From the NCBI GenBank assembly GCA_016490735.1, contig JAEMWC010000215.1, forward strand, positions 261,001 through 325,000: a stretch of DNA of 64,000 nt, read 5' to 3'. Numbering within the stretch: the stretch's first letter is position 1; every line of letters begins with the position of its first letter. Below are positions 8,828 to 17,496 of this stretch, piece by piece. The position numbers and the translations under genes were made by a program. The DNA comes from Pachyseris speciosa. Lineage: Eukaryota; Cnidaria; Anthozoa; Scleractinia; Pachyseridae. The notes under the pieces are model-generated. The model was given only the letters and a program-made list of their open reading frames with translations. It did no database searches and had not been told where the DNA came from.

Positions 8828-11800
8828 GGAGTTTTTAATTCTCCACAAGATCAAGATAAAACAAAAACTGGTGAAAGAGGTCCAGCAGGTCCAATTGGTC
8901 CCAAAGGTGAAAAAGGTGATAGAGGTCCAAAAGGTAATACAGGTGTAATTGGTCCACAAGGAGCTACTGGAGCCGTTGGTCCCAAAGGTGATGGATTCAA
9001 ATTAACACAAGATGGTAATTATGACATTGAAAACAAAAAAATTAGTAATGTAGCAGACCCAACTTCTGACAAAGATGCCACCAATGTGAGATATGTCAAT
9101 GATTCTGTGTTGTCAATTGAAGGAACAAGATTGAACCCATTCAAATTCCTTCTTGAAGATATATAAAAAACAACTATTCTTAGAAATGCAAATGATCTCA
9201 AATTGGAAAATTTTAATAAAAGCCCTTACTCAATAAATAAAAAAGCCTTGTCTTTTGTTATTCCTACTGCTGGTCTTACAACTGTTCTTCGTTTTGATTT
9301 GTCACAATTGGAAGTTTCAAGATACACTTTTGCTGTTGAGTTTTATACTGACGGTAATCCAAATAATGCAACAGCTGATGATGACAATTTGTCGTCTAAT
9401 TTGATTGAAAGAAAGGATTCGATAAAAAGAGCATTCCCAAAGACTCATCTTGTTGATGGTTATCTCAAGAGAATATTCTTCCTTGAAAAAAACAAGTCAT
9501 GGTTCCACATCAATGGAGTTATTGTTGATTTCACCATATTCACAAAATAATAAAAAACATTATGTTATAGTTTATGGTGTTTACGGATTTTCAAATATCA
9601 TTTTATCACATATTCACGATCCTGTTTTTGAAATAGAAGAAGGAAGAATTGTATTTAATAATGAGGTTAAAATGAGTTTTCATAGAATAGTCAATGTTGC
9701 ACGCCCTATATTGAGTCAAGACTGTGCAACTAAAAAATACGTTGATGATGCTGCCACATATCTGGCGTCAAATAAAGCGGATACAGCATATGTCAATTCT
9801 AACTTTGTGAAAAAAGATGGAAGCGTTGCGATGACTTCTGATTTGAATCTTGGAGGTAACAAATTGACTAATGTAGCAGCGCCAACAGCAAACAATGATA
9901 CAGCCACAAAGGGGTATGTTGATACTGAAATTGCTGGAATTACTGGCATTGTTCACCATTTCTTAAAAAAGATGGAAGTGTTGCAATGACTGGTGATCTT
10001 GACATGGGTGACAATAAAATAACAAATGTTGGATCTCCAAACTCTGATAAAGATTCTGCCAACAAAAAGTATGTTGACGACCTTGTTCTTTCAGCATCTG
10101 GTACTCAACGCAACCCATTCGCTTTTCTGTTAAAAGACATATCCAAGTCTTCTGCAGTCAGTGATGCAACAAACCTTCAAATTGAGAATTTTGATAGATC
10201 ACCATACCACATAAATAAGTCCTCATTGTCTTTTATCATTTCACATAGTGGTAACTTTACATCCAAAATTCGTTTTGATTTGACACCTTTGACAAAAGGA
10301 CGGTACACATTTGTCACTGAGTTTTACTCACCATCAGACCCAAGAAGTGCAACAATTGAATTAACGATTCGGTCTATAAACTTACGTGAGGTGGGACAGC
10401 CGTTTCAAAAAGCTTTCCTCAAAACTCCACACGTTGATGGTTACATGAAAAAACTTTTCCAGATGGAAAAAACCAGTGGTGGTCAAGCGGCGATTGAGGT
10501 GGAACTTTCCAGCACAGCTCCTGCGTCTAACACCAAAACACATATCATCAGACCCAAGAAGTGCAACAATTGAATTAACGATTCGGTCTATAAACTTACG
10601 TGAGGTGGGACAGCCGTTTCAAAAAGCTTTCCTCAAAACTCCACACGTTGATGGTTACATGAAAAACCTTTTCCAGATAGAAAAAACCAGTGGTGGTCAA
10701 GCGGCGATTGAGGTGGAACTTTCCAGCACAGCTCCTGCGTCTAACACCAAAACACATATCATCGTTTATGGGGCCTATGGCTATCATACCAATTTGCCTT
10801 ACTTTCTCCATGACCCAGCTTATGAAATTGAAAACGGCCATGTTGCGTTTGGTAGTAATATTGACATGAAATTAAACAAAATCATCAACCTGCAGGATAA
10901 CCCCTCAAACCCACAAGATGCTGTAAACAAAAGTTATGTGGACCAGAGGTTGCAAACCAAAACTCGATACGATTGCACAACAAAATCTAAATATGAACAA
11001 CAATGCCATTACTGATCTTGCTCCACCCGTCAACGCAGACGATGCGGCGACAAAAAGGTACGCCGATGACTATTTTCTCCGACGAGACGGTTCAACTGCA
11101 ATGTATGGCGATTTGTCAATGGGTGGAAATAGAGTGACAAATTTAGCGGACGTGGTGAATGAAACTGATGCAGTGAACTTTAGAGTTTTAAATCAAGCTG
11201 GAATAGCTATTAGAGCGAACACTTTATTATTGAATGGAACAAATGCGATGGCAGCAGACTTAAAACTTGGAGGGCATAAAATCATTAACTTAAAAGAAGG
11301 AACAAATAAAACTGATGCCGTAAATTTAGATCAATTAGAAAAAAGTCATATTTCATCTGCTTCTCATCCAAAGAATGCTTTCAAATATTTGATGAATGAT
11401 ATCGATGAAGTCAGTACTGAATATGGCTTGAAAGTTAATGGATATGTCAATTTACCTCGTTCACCGCATTTGATTTTAAAAAAGGTCATTGATATAGACT
11501 TGAATAAAGAAGCTAATCATATTTACAGAGCTAGAATTGGTTTTAATATGTACACAATAAAAGACGGAAAATACACATTTATTCTTGAATGGCTATTTCC
11601 TGATTATGAAGGAATGAATCTTAGTAGTGTAACATTCAGTGCAACTGGTGGAATTACAATTCATAAAACTGTAGGGAGAAAATTTGATAACAGAAATGAA
11701 GATCATTCGAGATATTTATTATGGATTGAAAAACCTTCAGTAAGTTCACCACCTGAATATTTATATTGTACGATTCATATTAATGCTAACCCAACTTATC

Positions 11801-12573
11801 CAAATAAGTACAAAGTTCATTGTGTTGCATATGGTATTGATTTTGAAGCTGTAGACGTTCCATCAAGTGTTTACGACTTCACTGAAGCTTATAAAATCGT
11901 GAATGAAACAATACAATTACAAACTGATTTAGATTTGAATGGTTTTGATGTGAAAGAAAATGAAAATTGGTTGTTTGGTGGAGACAATGGTGAATTGACA
12001 ATGCTAAATAATATTAATATGAACAGCTATTTAATAAAAGAGGCTAAACTTGGTGGTGATTTAAATCTAAATGGCTATAGAATTCATAATAATAGTTTGA
12101 ATCTATTTCGTTCAAGCGTGTCAGGTGTAATTATGGAAACAGCTTTCGATCTCGGAGGATTTGCTCTTTACAGGCCGAAATTAGGAGGTAATTTAGATTT
12201 GAATGGGAATAGAATAATCGGCCAAACACTTTTCATAAATGCCTTCGTTGAAGCCAGTCAAGGACATAATAAGTATACTTTGAAGCCTGTATTAATTGAT
12301 GGGGGAAAACAGATGGTTGTTTTAAACAATTTTTATTTCAAACGTTTTCACATAATTCAAAACGCTGACCCTGGAACACTCGAATTTTCAAGCATGAGAG
12401 AAGGACAACCAAGGACGATAATGTTTAGGCGCCACACTATTAGTAAAACTTCCAATGTCACAAAAGTTGACGTCAATCAACAATTAAATCAAGGCTTATT
12501 ATTCATTAACTATTTACACCCCAATTCAAATGCTTTTTATTTGTCCTTTTTGCTTGAATTTATTATTAACTAG
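8825..12573 (+). pseudogene. Collagen-like fibre/spike protein 1, multiply broken
   Basis: A long fibre gene. It starts MGVFNSP, has a Gly-X-Y collagen stretch (about 15 triplets: GPAGPIGPKGEKGDRGPKG), then alternates phage-fibre-like repeats (DGSVAMTSDLNLGGNKLTNV ... YVD) with three copies of a roughly 200-residue globular module (around 9120-9700, 10,095-10,875 and 11,370-11,930; landmarks FKFLLEDI, RYTF.EF, VYG.YG). The last 545 codons (10,936-12,573) are intact. Breaks: a TAA at 9164-9166 in an otherwise continuous frame, frameshifts near 9550, 9968 (A6 run) and 10,960, and a 214 bp tandem duplication at 10,333. It would form a host-attachment fibre; that role is inferred from architecture. 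Confidence 0.78.
10333..10760 (+). repeat. 214 bp tandem duplication inside fibre gene 1
   Basis: Copies at 10,333-10,546 and 10,547-10,760 differ at only about two positions. The junction has ATCA microhomology. Because 214 is not a multiple of three, the duplication itself shifts the reading frame. Confidence 0.92.
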
Positions 12574-12595
12574 TATAATAGTCTTCATGAATTAA

Positions 12596-12615
12596 TCTAA
12601 ATTAATATTATAATG
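12596..12615 (+). promoter_or_regulatory. Late-promoter-like motif, fibre gene 2, one base longer
   Basis: TCTAAA, TTAATAT, TATAATG: the same layout with one extra A before the start codon at 12,613. Confidence 0.6.
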
Positions 12616-13577
12616 GGAGTTTTTAATTCTCCAAAAAATCAAGATAATACAAGAACTGGTGAAAGAGGCCCAAAAGGTGATAGAGGTGACAAAGGTGATA
12701 AAGGTGATAAAGGAATTGGTTTTACATTAACACAAGATGGTCACTTTGATCTTGGAAACAAACATTTGACTAATGTAAAAGCAGGCAATGATTCTGATCA
12801 TGTTGTAATCAAATCACAAGTTTCAGATATTGTCAGAGATAGTTTTTTGGATTTATGGGTTTCTGAATTCATCAGATTATACTCTAAATGTACTTATCAA
12901 TGAATGCAGACAGAAAAGTTGAAACATTGTACGATCTCTCGAATAAAGAAAATAATGCAACACAATCAACTTTAAACATAAGACCCACTGTTTGTACCAA
13001 AGCTAATAAGCATAATGGTCGTTATTATTTGGACTTTAATGGATCACAGAGAATGATAAGTCAAATCAATTTAAATAATGATGTTGTTAATATCTTCATT
13101 GTTTATAAATTAAATTCAAATACAGTTGGAAATCCATGGAAAAATGGGCTTTTTGGTCATGATAATGGAGGTTATGATAAGTTTGTCAGCTATTACAATG
13201 GTTCAAATTTAGCTATAAGTGGTGTTGATCAATCAAATTGTGTATATTTTGGTCCAGCAGCATCTATACAAAGTTTCAGAAAAATAGCAGATTATTCAGT
13301 AAATGATTTGGGTCAAATAAATGTTTGGCACTGCTTGTCTGTTCACTGGGATGATTTATCTTCTCCAAATACAGAAAAAAGCAAAATCTATTGGAATAAA
13401 AAACATATTGGAAGTTTTACAGCTGCTAATAGAAGTGGTAGTCAGCAAATGACTTTTAATTTGGTGATTTGGATCCTAGCTCCATCGCACCTCTTGACGG
13501 TAGTGTTATTTTTTTCTGTGTGTACTTGGATTTCATGTTTGATGAAAAAACAATTTTGGATCATCATCAAATTTTAA
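12613..13577 (+). pseudogene. Collagen-like fibre/spike protein 2 with LamG-like head, frameshifted
   Basis: A paralogue of fibre 1: the leader MGVFNSPKNQDN and GERGP triplets match, and the LTQDGHFDLGNKHLTNV unit corresponds to one phage-fibre repeat. The collagen part is short (about 9 triplets). The downstream frame (12,888-13,577) carries a jelly-roll/lectin-like head (RPTVCTKANKHNGRYYLDFNGSQRM, VFIVYKL-like strand, WHCLSVHWDD), resembling LamG/concanavalin-type binding domains. A frameshift joins the two near 12,880-12,900 and another near 13,460 changes the C-terminus. A sugar-binding attachment role is plausible but inferred. Confidence 0.68.
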
Positions 13578-13596
13578 TCCAACGATATAGTATATG
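13578..13596 (+). promoter_or_regulatory. Late-promoter-like motif, 13,594 gene
   Basis: TCCAAC, GATATAG, TATATG; the ATG is at 13,594. Confidence 0.68.
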
Positions 13597-14016
13597 ATAG
13601 AAGACATGATAAAATATGTTGGACATTCGTTCAAAGAAACCAAAAAACAATATCCTTATATTGATGACTCAATACTTAAATCATGCCTTGTATACCAATT
13701 TTTACACCACAAGCATTTCAATGAATTGCAAACTATTGAAAACATATTACATGCTCATAAGGATATCGGACTTATTGGTCCCGGAAATGGTTGTTTTACA
13801 CGATTTCTTGAAAGCACACTAGGTTGGATTGATACATTACAAACACATGGCATACTTCATGATGCTTTTGGAAGATTCTATGTCAGTTGTTCTCTTGATC
13901 GAGGATATTTTTATGCTTTATCAGAAAATGCAACATCAAAACTAATGAAAAGATCTCCATTATGTGGCCAGATATCTGGGATACTTTATTGCATATTCAA
14001 GAGAATAGTTATATAA
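13594..14016 (+). CDS. Uncharacterised Polinton protein, 140 residues
   Basis: Starts at a promoter-linked ATG (MIEDMIKYVGHSFKETKK). Helical and His/Leu-rich in the first half, with GPGNGCFTRFLESTLGW in the middle. No known motif is recognised. The last 20 residues of this frame look unnatural, whereas another frame continues from about 13,960 with tryptophan- and charge-rich sequence (WPDIWDTLLHIQENSY) up to about 14,075, so a one-base indel near 13,960 probably changes the C-terminus and the intact version would overlap the next gene. It sits between the fibre genes and a two-helix membrane protein. Function unknown. Confidence 0.6.
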   Translation: MIEDMIKYVGHSFKETKKQYPYIDDSILKSCLVYQFLHHKHFNELQTIENILHAHKDIGLIGPGNGCFTRFLESTLGWIDTLQTHGILHDAFGRFYVSCSLDRGYFYALSENATSKLMKRSPLCGQISGILYCIFKRIVI

Positions 14017-14025
14017 AATATATGT

Positions 14026-14511
14026 ATGAAAGAGCGAAAAAGCATATTCAGCTGGAACCATATTTCAGGTGAATTGACAGAAGATCAGGTAAACGAATTA
14101 AAATCCTATTACCGAACATATCACAGAAAGTGTTGGGCTCATAAACAGGCGGTTAAACGGTTCAAAAAATGGAAATTACTGGGGAATTCCTTGTCCATCA
14201 TCTTTGCAACTGGGGGTCTCGCCACAAGTGTGGCAACAGGTGGTGTTAGTTTGGTAGCCATCAGTACAGCAGCACTTTTGATACAAGGGTGGATGAAGCA
14301 TAAAAACCTAGATTTGAAAATCCAAGATTGCACATATGCTTATCAAAGCTATCAACATCTACTCAATTCAATAAAAGACAAGTTGAGAGGTGGTGATTTT
14401 GATGCTTCAAGTATACAAATCTCAATGAAGAATATCGATGATTATGTGACTGACAATAGTCCAATTATTGATAAGTACCTACAGAAATATGATGAAAAAT
14501 TCACTGCTTGA
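14026..14511 (+). CDS. Two-helix membrane protein, uncharacterised
   Basis: 161 residues, intact. An N-terminal charged helical part (residues 15-50, KSYYRTYHRKCWAHKQAVKRFKKWK) is followed by a hydrophobic hairpin (about 53-87: LSIIFATGGLATSVATGG, then VSLVAISTAALLIQG), then a helical C-terminus with AYQSYQHLL and a charged tail. The layout (helix, two membrane segments, helix) is similar to SLATT-type two-TM effectors, but I cannot claim homology. It could equally be a virus release or membrane-fusion factor. It overlaps the convergent VLTF3-like gene by 11 bp. No clear promoter motif, though a TATATG lies 3 bp upstream of the start. Confidence 0.6.
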   Translation: MKERKSIFSWNHISGELTEDQVNELKSYYRTYHRKCWAHKQAVKRFKKWKLLGNSLSIIFATGGLATSVATGGVSLVAISTAALLIQGWMKHKNLDLKIQDCTYAYQSYQHLLNSIKDKLRGGDFDASSIQISMKNIDDYVTDNSPIIDKYLQKYDEKFTA

Positions 14512-15064
14512 TAATACGAATAATCTTATCAAATCTCAACAATAGAATCTCAACCCAATATTGATCATAAAATCCAAGCGTCTTTTTTGATCTAGTAACT
14601 TTTATATTCTCAAATGGAAGACCAAGCATTAAAAATATTTTGTTTAACATAAATTTCGTGCTTATCATCCTTTTACGATTCTTATTTACCAAAGGAAGAA
14701 CAGTGGCTATCTCTTCGAATATTTTCAATATTTTACCTTTATCTTTTACAGAAATTTGAAATCCATTCTTTCTACACATACCATTTATCACATTTTCAAT
14801 ATGGTACTTCCGATGATATACAGATTTTCGCCGTATTTTATACATATTATTATGAAAGTCAACAAACTCTTTACAATAATCATAACCATGGACGGAACCA
14901 CAATTTAGACAAACATTTTCACCATCATCGTTAAACATTTTCTGATTATCACAGCAAGGTGCTTTCACACTTTTAACAACTTTGACCAATAGCTGATCAC
15001 AAAAATAACATGACAATTCTCCCATGTTTTTCAATTCATTGTGAATTACTGAATTACAACTCAT
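14501..15064 (-). CDS. VLTF3-like viral late transcription factor
   Basis: 187 residues, intact. N-terminal zinc-ribbon cysteines: C19-C22 (CYFC), C37-C38, C52-C55 (CLNC after DDGENV). A following YHRKYHIENVINGM segment and a helical C-terminus (NRKRMISTKFMLNKIF, KSKKTLGFYDQYW-like end) match the VLTF3-like proteins of nucleocytoplasmic large DNA viruses and some Polintons. In poxviruses VLTF3 switches on late genes. Here it could recognise the TCTAAY promoter set, but that link is an inference. The gene lies at the right edge of the element. Its own upstream motif is a variant. Confidence 0.72.
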   Translation of the reverse strand: MSCNSVIHNELKNMGELSCYFCDQLLVKVVKSVKAPCCDNQKMFNDDGENVCLNCGSVHGYDYCKEFVDFHNNMYKIRRKSVYHRKYHIENVINGMCRKNGFQISVKDKGKILKIFEEIATVLPLVNKNRKRMISTKFMLNKIFLMLGLPFENIKVTRSKKTLGFYDQYWVEILLLRFDKIIRIIKQ

Positions 15065-15083
15065 TCTATAATATTATGTGAGA
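15062..15083 (-). promoter_or_regulatory. Late-promoter-like motif, divergent variant
   Basis: TCTCAC, seven bases (ATAATAT), then TATAGAATG, so the start codon is 3 bp further away than usual. Confidence 0.4.
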
Positions 15084-15332
15084 TTTTATTTTTATGTAAC
15101 CATCGGATGGTTCCACGTGAGAAATAATAGCTATAGGTGATGACTCATTCCCTGTTTTTCCGAGAATGTCACGCTTGGTGATTCTTCCGAGAATGTCACG
15201 CATTTTTAATAAACTATAGATTGCAAAATACGAGATCATTTTACTAAAACACCCCCCTAAATTAATTTTTGCGCTGATACCCCAAACACTATACTACTCC
15301 AAACATTGTTGTTGTAGAAAAGGAAAATAACA
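15065..15332. other. Right flank of the Polinton; boundary not resolved
   Basis: Non-coding. Contains a short direct repeat (CCGAGAATGTCACGC at about 15,159 and 15,187). The element's right end and any terminal inverted repeat may lie here, but the left terminus needed for comparison is outside the window. Confidence 0.4.
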
Positions 15333-15515
15333 AAGCTGATCATTGTGAATATTGCGTCACCGTGGGACTACAGGGTGTATGAGAAGGAAGGACAAAAAGT
15401 TGAGAAATATCAGGAGCTAAAGAGAGAAATTAAGAATTTATGGGGGATGAGAAACGTAGAAGTAGTACCGATAGTTCTTAGATGGGTGGCTTGCGAAGTT
15501 AGCATATTACCATAA
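15333..15515 (+). pseudogene. Fragment of non-LTR retrotransposon ORF2 C-terminus
   Basis: A 60-codon open frame reading KLIIVNIASPWDYRVYEKEG, then KYQELKREIKNLWG and VVPIVLRWVA. This is the well-known conserved tail found in many animal retrotransposon proteins (consensus form V-D-I-A-x-P, then RV..KE..K, then KYQ-L, then LW, then VVPVV). It has no start and ends in a TAA at 15,513. Stranded fragment with no other recognisable coding sequence nearby. Confidence 0.6.
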
Positions 15516-16480
15516 TACGAACCTTTTCGATATTCCCATACATTGCAACTGAATTCAAAATATCCAACGGTCACACAGTTTGAGTGGGCTCCCTGTGGTT
15601 CCAGCCAATGTTTGGCAATGCAGTCTCCGACTGTCAACGAAGATTTGTTCGAAGTTGAGCACCCGAAGATGACCTACCGTAGGTCGATGTTAATTTGTGC
15701 CGACCAAAACAAAACCACACTTCAAAATGGCTGCCATGCAGAGAATGATTGTTCAAACTTTGAGCGCGCTTCACAACGCTTCATTATCTCTTTTTTTCGA
15801 ACGAGAAATGACCTAAACAGTTGAAAGTTATGGCCAGAGTAATGATTTTGTGACCGGAGCGGACAGTAGCGAGAAGGTTCCCGAAATACGTCCACGAACT
15901 TCAGATGCACTGGATGCAAAATCAACGTAGCGTCAGAGCTCAGAGCTTCAAATTAATGATATGAAAAAATATCTCTAAAGCCGTAAGCAATTATTATGTG
16001 TCTTCGCCTCGGTTATGTTCACCATTAGCTTCCAGGATTTGCTGAGAAAAATTGCTGACCACTTTAATTTATGGCTACAACAGCTACAAGCTTAAACAAG
16101 TGATCTTCATAAATTTACTGTCCTCCTTTTCTAGCCTGTTCCAGGTTTTCAGATATTTGGGGCGACCGCGCTCGACTTTTCGTGTTTCGCTCTTCAAATA
16201 TCTGAGAGCCTGAGACAGGGTATCCATTTTCTTGTTAATGAGCCTGTAAAGATTGGAAATATTTAGAAGTGGATTGGTCAGTTGAAAGCAAATAAAAATG
16301 ACAATACATTGTATGATGAATTGTTTTGTTATTTTAATTAAGCTTACATGCATTTTATTTTCCTAGAGTTGTCTTATAAGCAAAAAAATTTAATTCTCTG
16401 GGCTTACATGTTTCTTTTTTATTTTCATTTTATTTTCATGTTCCACCGATGTTTCATAAAGAGTAGATCAAATAAAGAAT
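15516..16480. other. Non-coding, repeat-rich stretch
   Basis: No convincing gene. The segment 16,405-16,470 matches part of the 2 kb unit found near 53,820 and 55,850. Nothing else identified. Confidence 0.5.
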
Positions 16481-16496
16481 GATCCTTGCAGTTGTG

Positions 16497-16588
16497 AACG
16501 CAATTTATGCAATTGCGAAAAGAAGCCTGAAAATAATTCAGGACTTCAACGGGGTTTAAACCCGTGACCTCGCGATTACCGGTGCGAT

Positions 16589-16629
<41 letters not shown>

Positions 16630-16770
16630 AGGTCAACCCACAATTGACCTTCTCCCAACGTCAGTTGGTTAGAGCATCGCACCGGTAATCGCGAGGTCAC
16701 GGGTTCAAACCCCGTGGAAGTCCTGAATTTTTTCAGGCTTCTTTTCGCAATTGCATAAATTGCGTTAACA
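16497..16770. repeat. Palindromic pair of tRNA-derived SINEs
   Basis: Two inverted copies of one SINE meet near 16,642. Each carries a tRNA-like head with box A (GCTCAGTTGGTTAGAGC) and box B (GGGTTCAAACCCC type), followed by a short hairpin (CCTGAA...TTCAGG) and a CGCAATTG tail. The right copy lacks 15 bp between AACGTCAG and TTGGTTAG. The pair could fold into a 130 bp hairpin. It is a SINE rather than a tRNA gene because the anticodon loop does not form properly. Confidence 0.85.
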
Positions 16771-16968
16771 ACTCGAGGATCATTCTTCTTTTGATTTGAG
16801 TTTGAGTATATGCCAAAGCTATGCCGTCCAGTTAAACTAATACTGTATTTCATTTTCGTTGTTGATCTAATAGTAAGCATCCATCAATAAGCTTTTTTGT
16901 ATTCAGTTTGCCTCATGACATTCCCTATTGCCAACATTCTTCTCACTTGTGCTCCACTTTACAGTTAA

Positions 16969-17195
16969 AGGGCCCTGGCAAACGAGGACACATTGTTGCG
17001 GACGCATTGGGACACAAGTGTTTCCCTGTTTGCCCGCGCGCGCAACATTTGTTGCGAACTCAAAATTTCACGGTGTCCTCGACAAATGTTTCCCAATTTG
17101 CGCAGTATGGAAACACAACATTTGCGTTGTGTTCCGCTAGTATGCTCACCCTAGAAACATCATGAGCAACAATGTGTCCTCATTTGCCACGGCCT
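16969..17195. mobile_element. Harbinger-like MITE at the NOT gene stop codon
   Basis: 227 bp element with about 28 bp terminal inverted repeats (AGGGCCCTGGCAAACGAGG ... and its inverted partner) flanked by TAA (16,966-16,968 and 17,196-17,198). The 3 bp TAA duplication fits PIF/Harbinger transposons. No coding potential. The right end touches the stop codon of the homeobox exon. Confidence 0.75.
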
Positions 17196-17496
17196 TAAGA
17201 GTCTTTTTCCGTCTCTTCACTGGTGTTCGGTTCCACCTGGTGTTTGACTTTGCTCCTCTGTAGTTCAATCAGTTGTTTCCGCCATTTTATTCGTCGGTTT
17301 TGAAACCAGACCTTGACTTGAGTTTCCGTCAGGCCCAGCTCCTTGGAAAGATAAAACCGCTGTCCTCCAACCATGTACTGCCGGCGCGTGAACTCTCTTT
17401 CCAAGCGTTCGAGCTGCTCCACGGTAAATATGGTGCGCATACGTTTTGGTTTCTCATTTGACCAATCTGTTTCGTCACCGGAACCAAGAAAAGTAC
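17195..17496 (-). CDS. NOT-family homeobox gene, last exon
   Basis: Encodes a 60-residue homeodomain ([16 protein letters not shown] ... [15 protein letters not shown]) of the NOT/Noto type: the helix 1-2 region QYMVG and the helix-3 end RRIKWRKQ are typical of the family. Position 50 is Gln (WFQNRR), which sets DNA preference. It is a transcription factor; NOT genes pattern axial midline structures in bilaterians, and their cnidarian role is less clear. A clean acceptor (TTTGCAG) precedes 17,496. The homeodomain is followed by about 25 residues and a stop at 17,195-17,197 that overlaps the target site of the neighbouring MITE. The C-terminus is therefore short but could be natural. Confidence 0.9.

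Larger units (their letters stand above)
1..15064. mobile_element. Endogenous Polinton (Maverick)/adintovirus-like element, partial
   Basis: A continuous block of virus-type genes: DDE integrase with chromodomain, adenain-type cysteine protease, double-jelly-roll-type major capsid protein, penton-like minor capsid protein, FtsK/HerA-type packaging ATPase, phospholipase A2-like virion protein, collagen-like fibres, HNH and VRR-NUC nucleases, and a VLTF3-like factor. The set of integrase, protease, ATPase and two capsid proteins defines Polintons. The left end lies outside the window because the HNH frame is open at base 1. DNA polymerase B is not seen and may lie further left. The right end is somewhere after 15,064; no terminal inverted repeat can be tested because only one end is visible. 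Nearly all genes have frameshifts or stops, so this is a degraded integrated copy or the assembly has indel errors. Confidence 0.93.

Noticed and set aside
1..15064. Reading the block as a free virus genome or a bacterial prophage because of collagen and phage-fibre repeats
   Set aside because: The integrase with chromodomain, adenain protease and capsid pair identify a Polinton, and the flanks are host repeats and intron-containing genes.
16538..16616. tRNA gene
   Set aside because: Boxes A and B are present but the anticodon stem does not pair properly and a SINE body with hairpin tail follows in two copies.
16605..16880. 91-residue minus-strand frame (STGFEPVTSRLPVRCSNQL)
   Set aside because: A translation of the SINE tRNA-like part.
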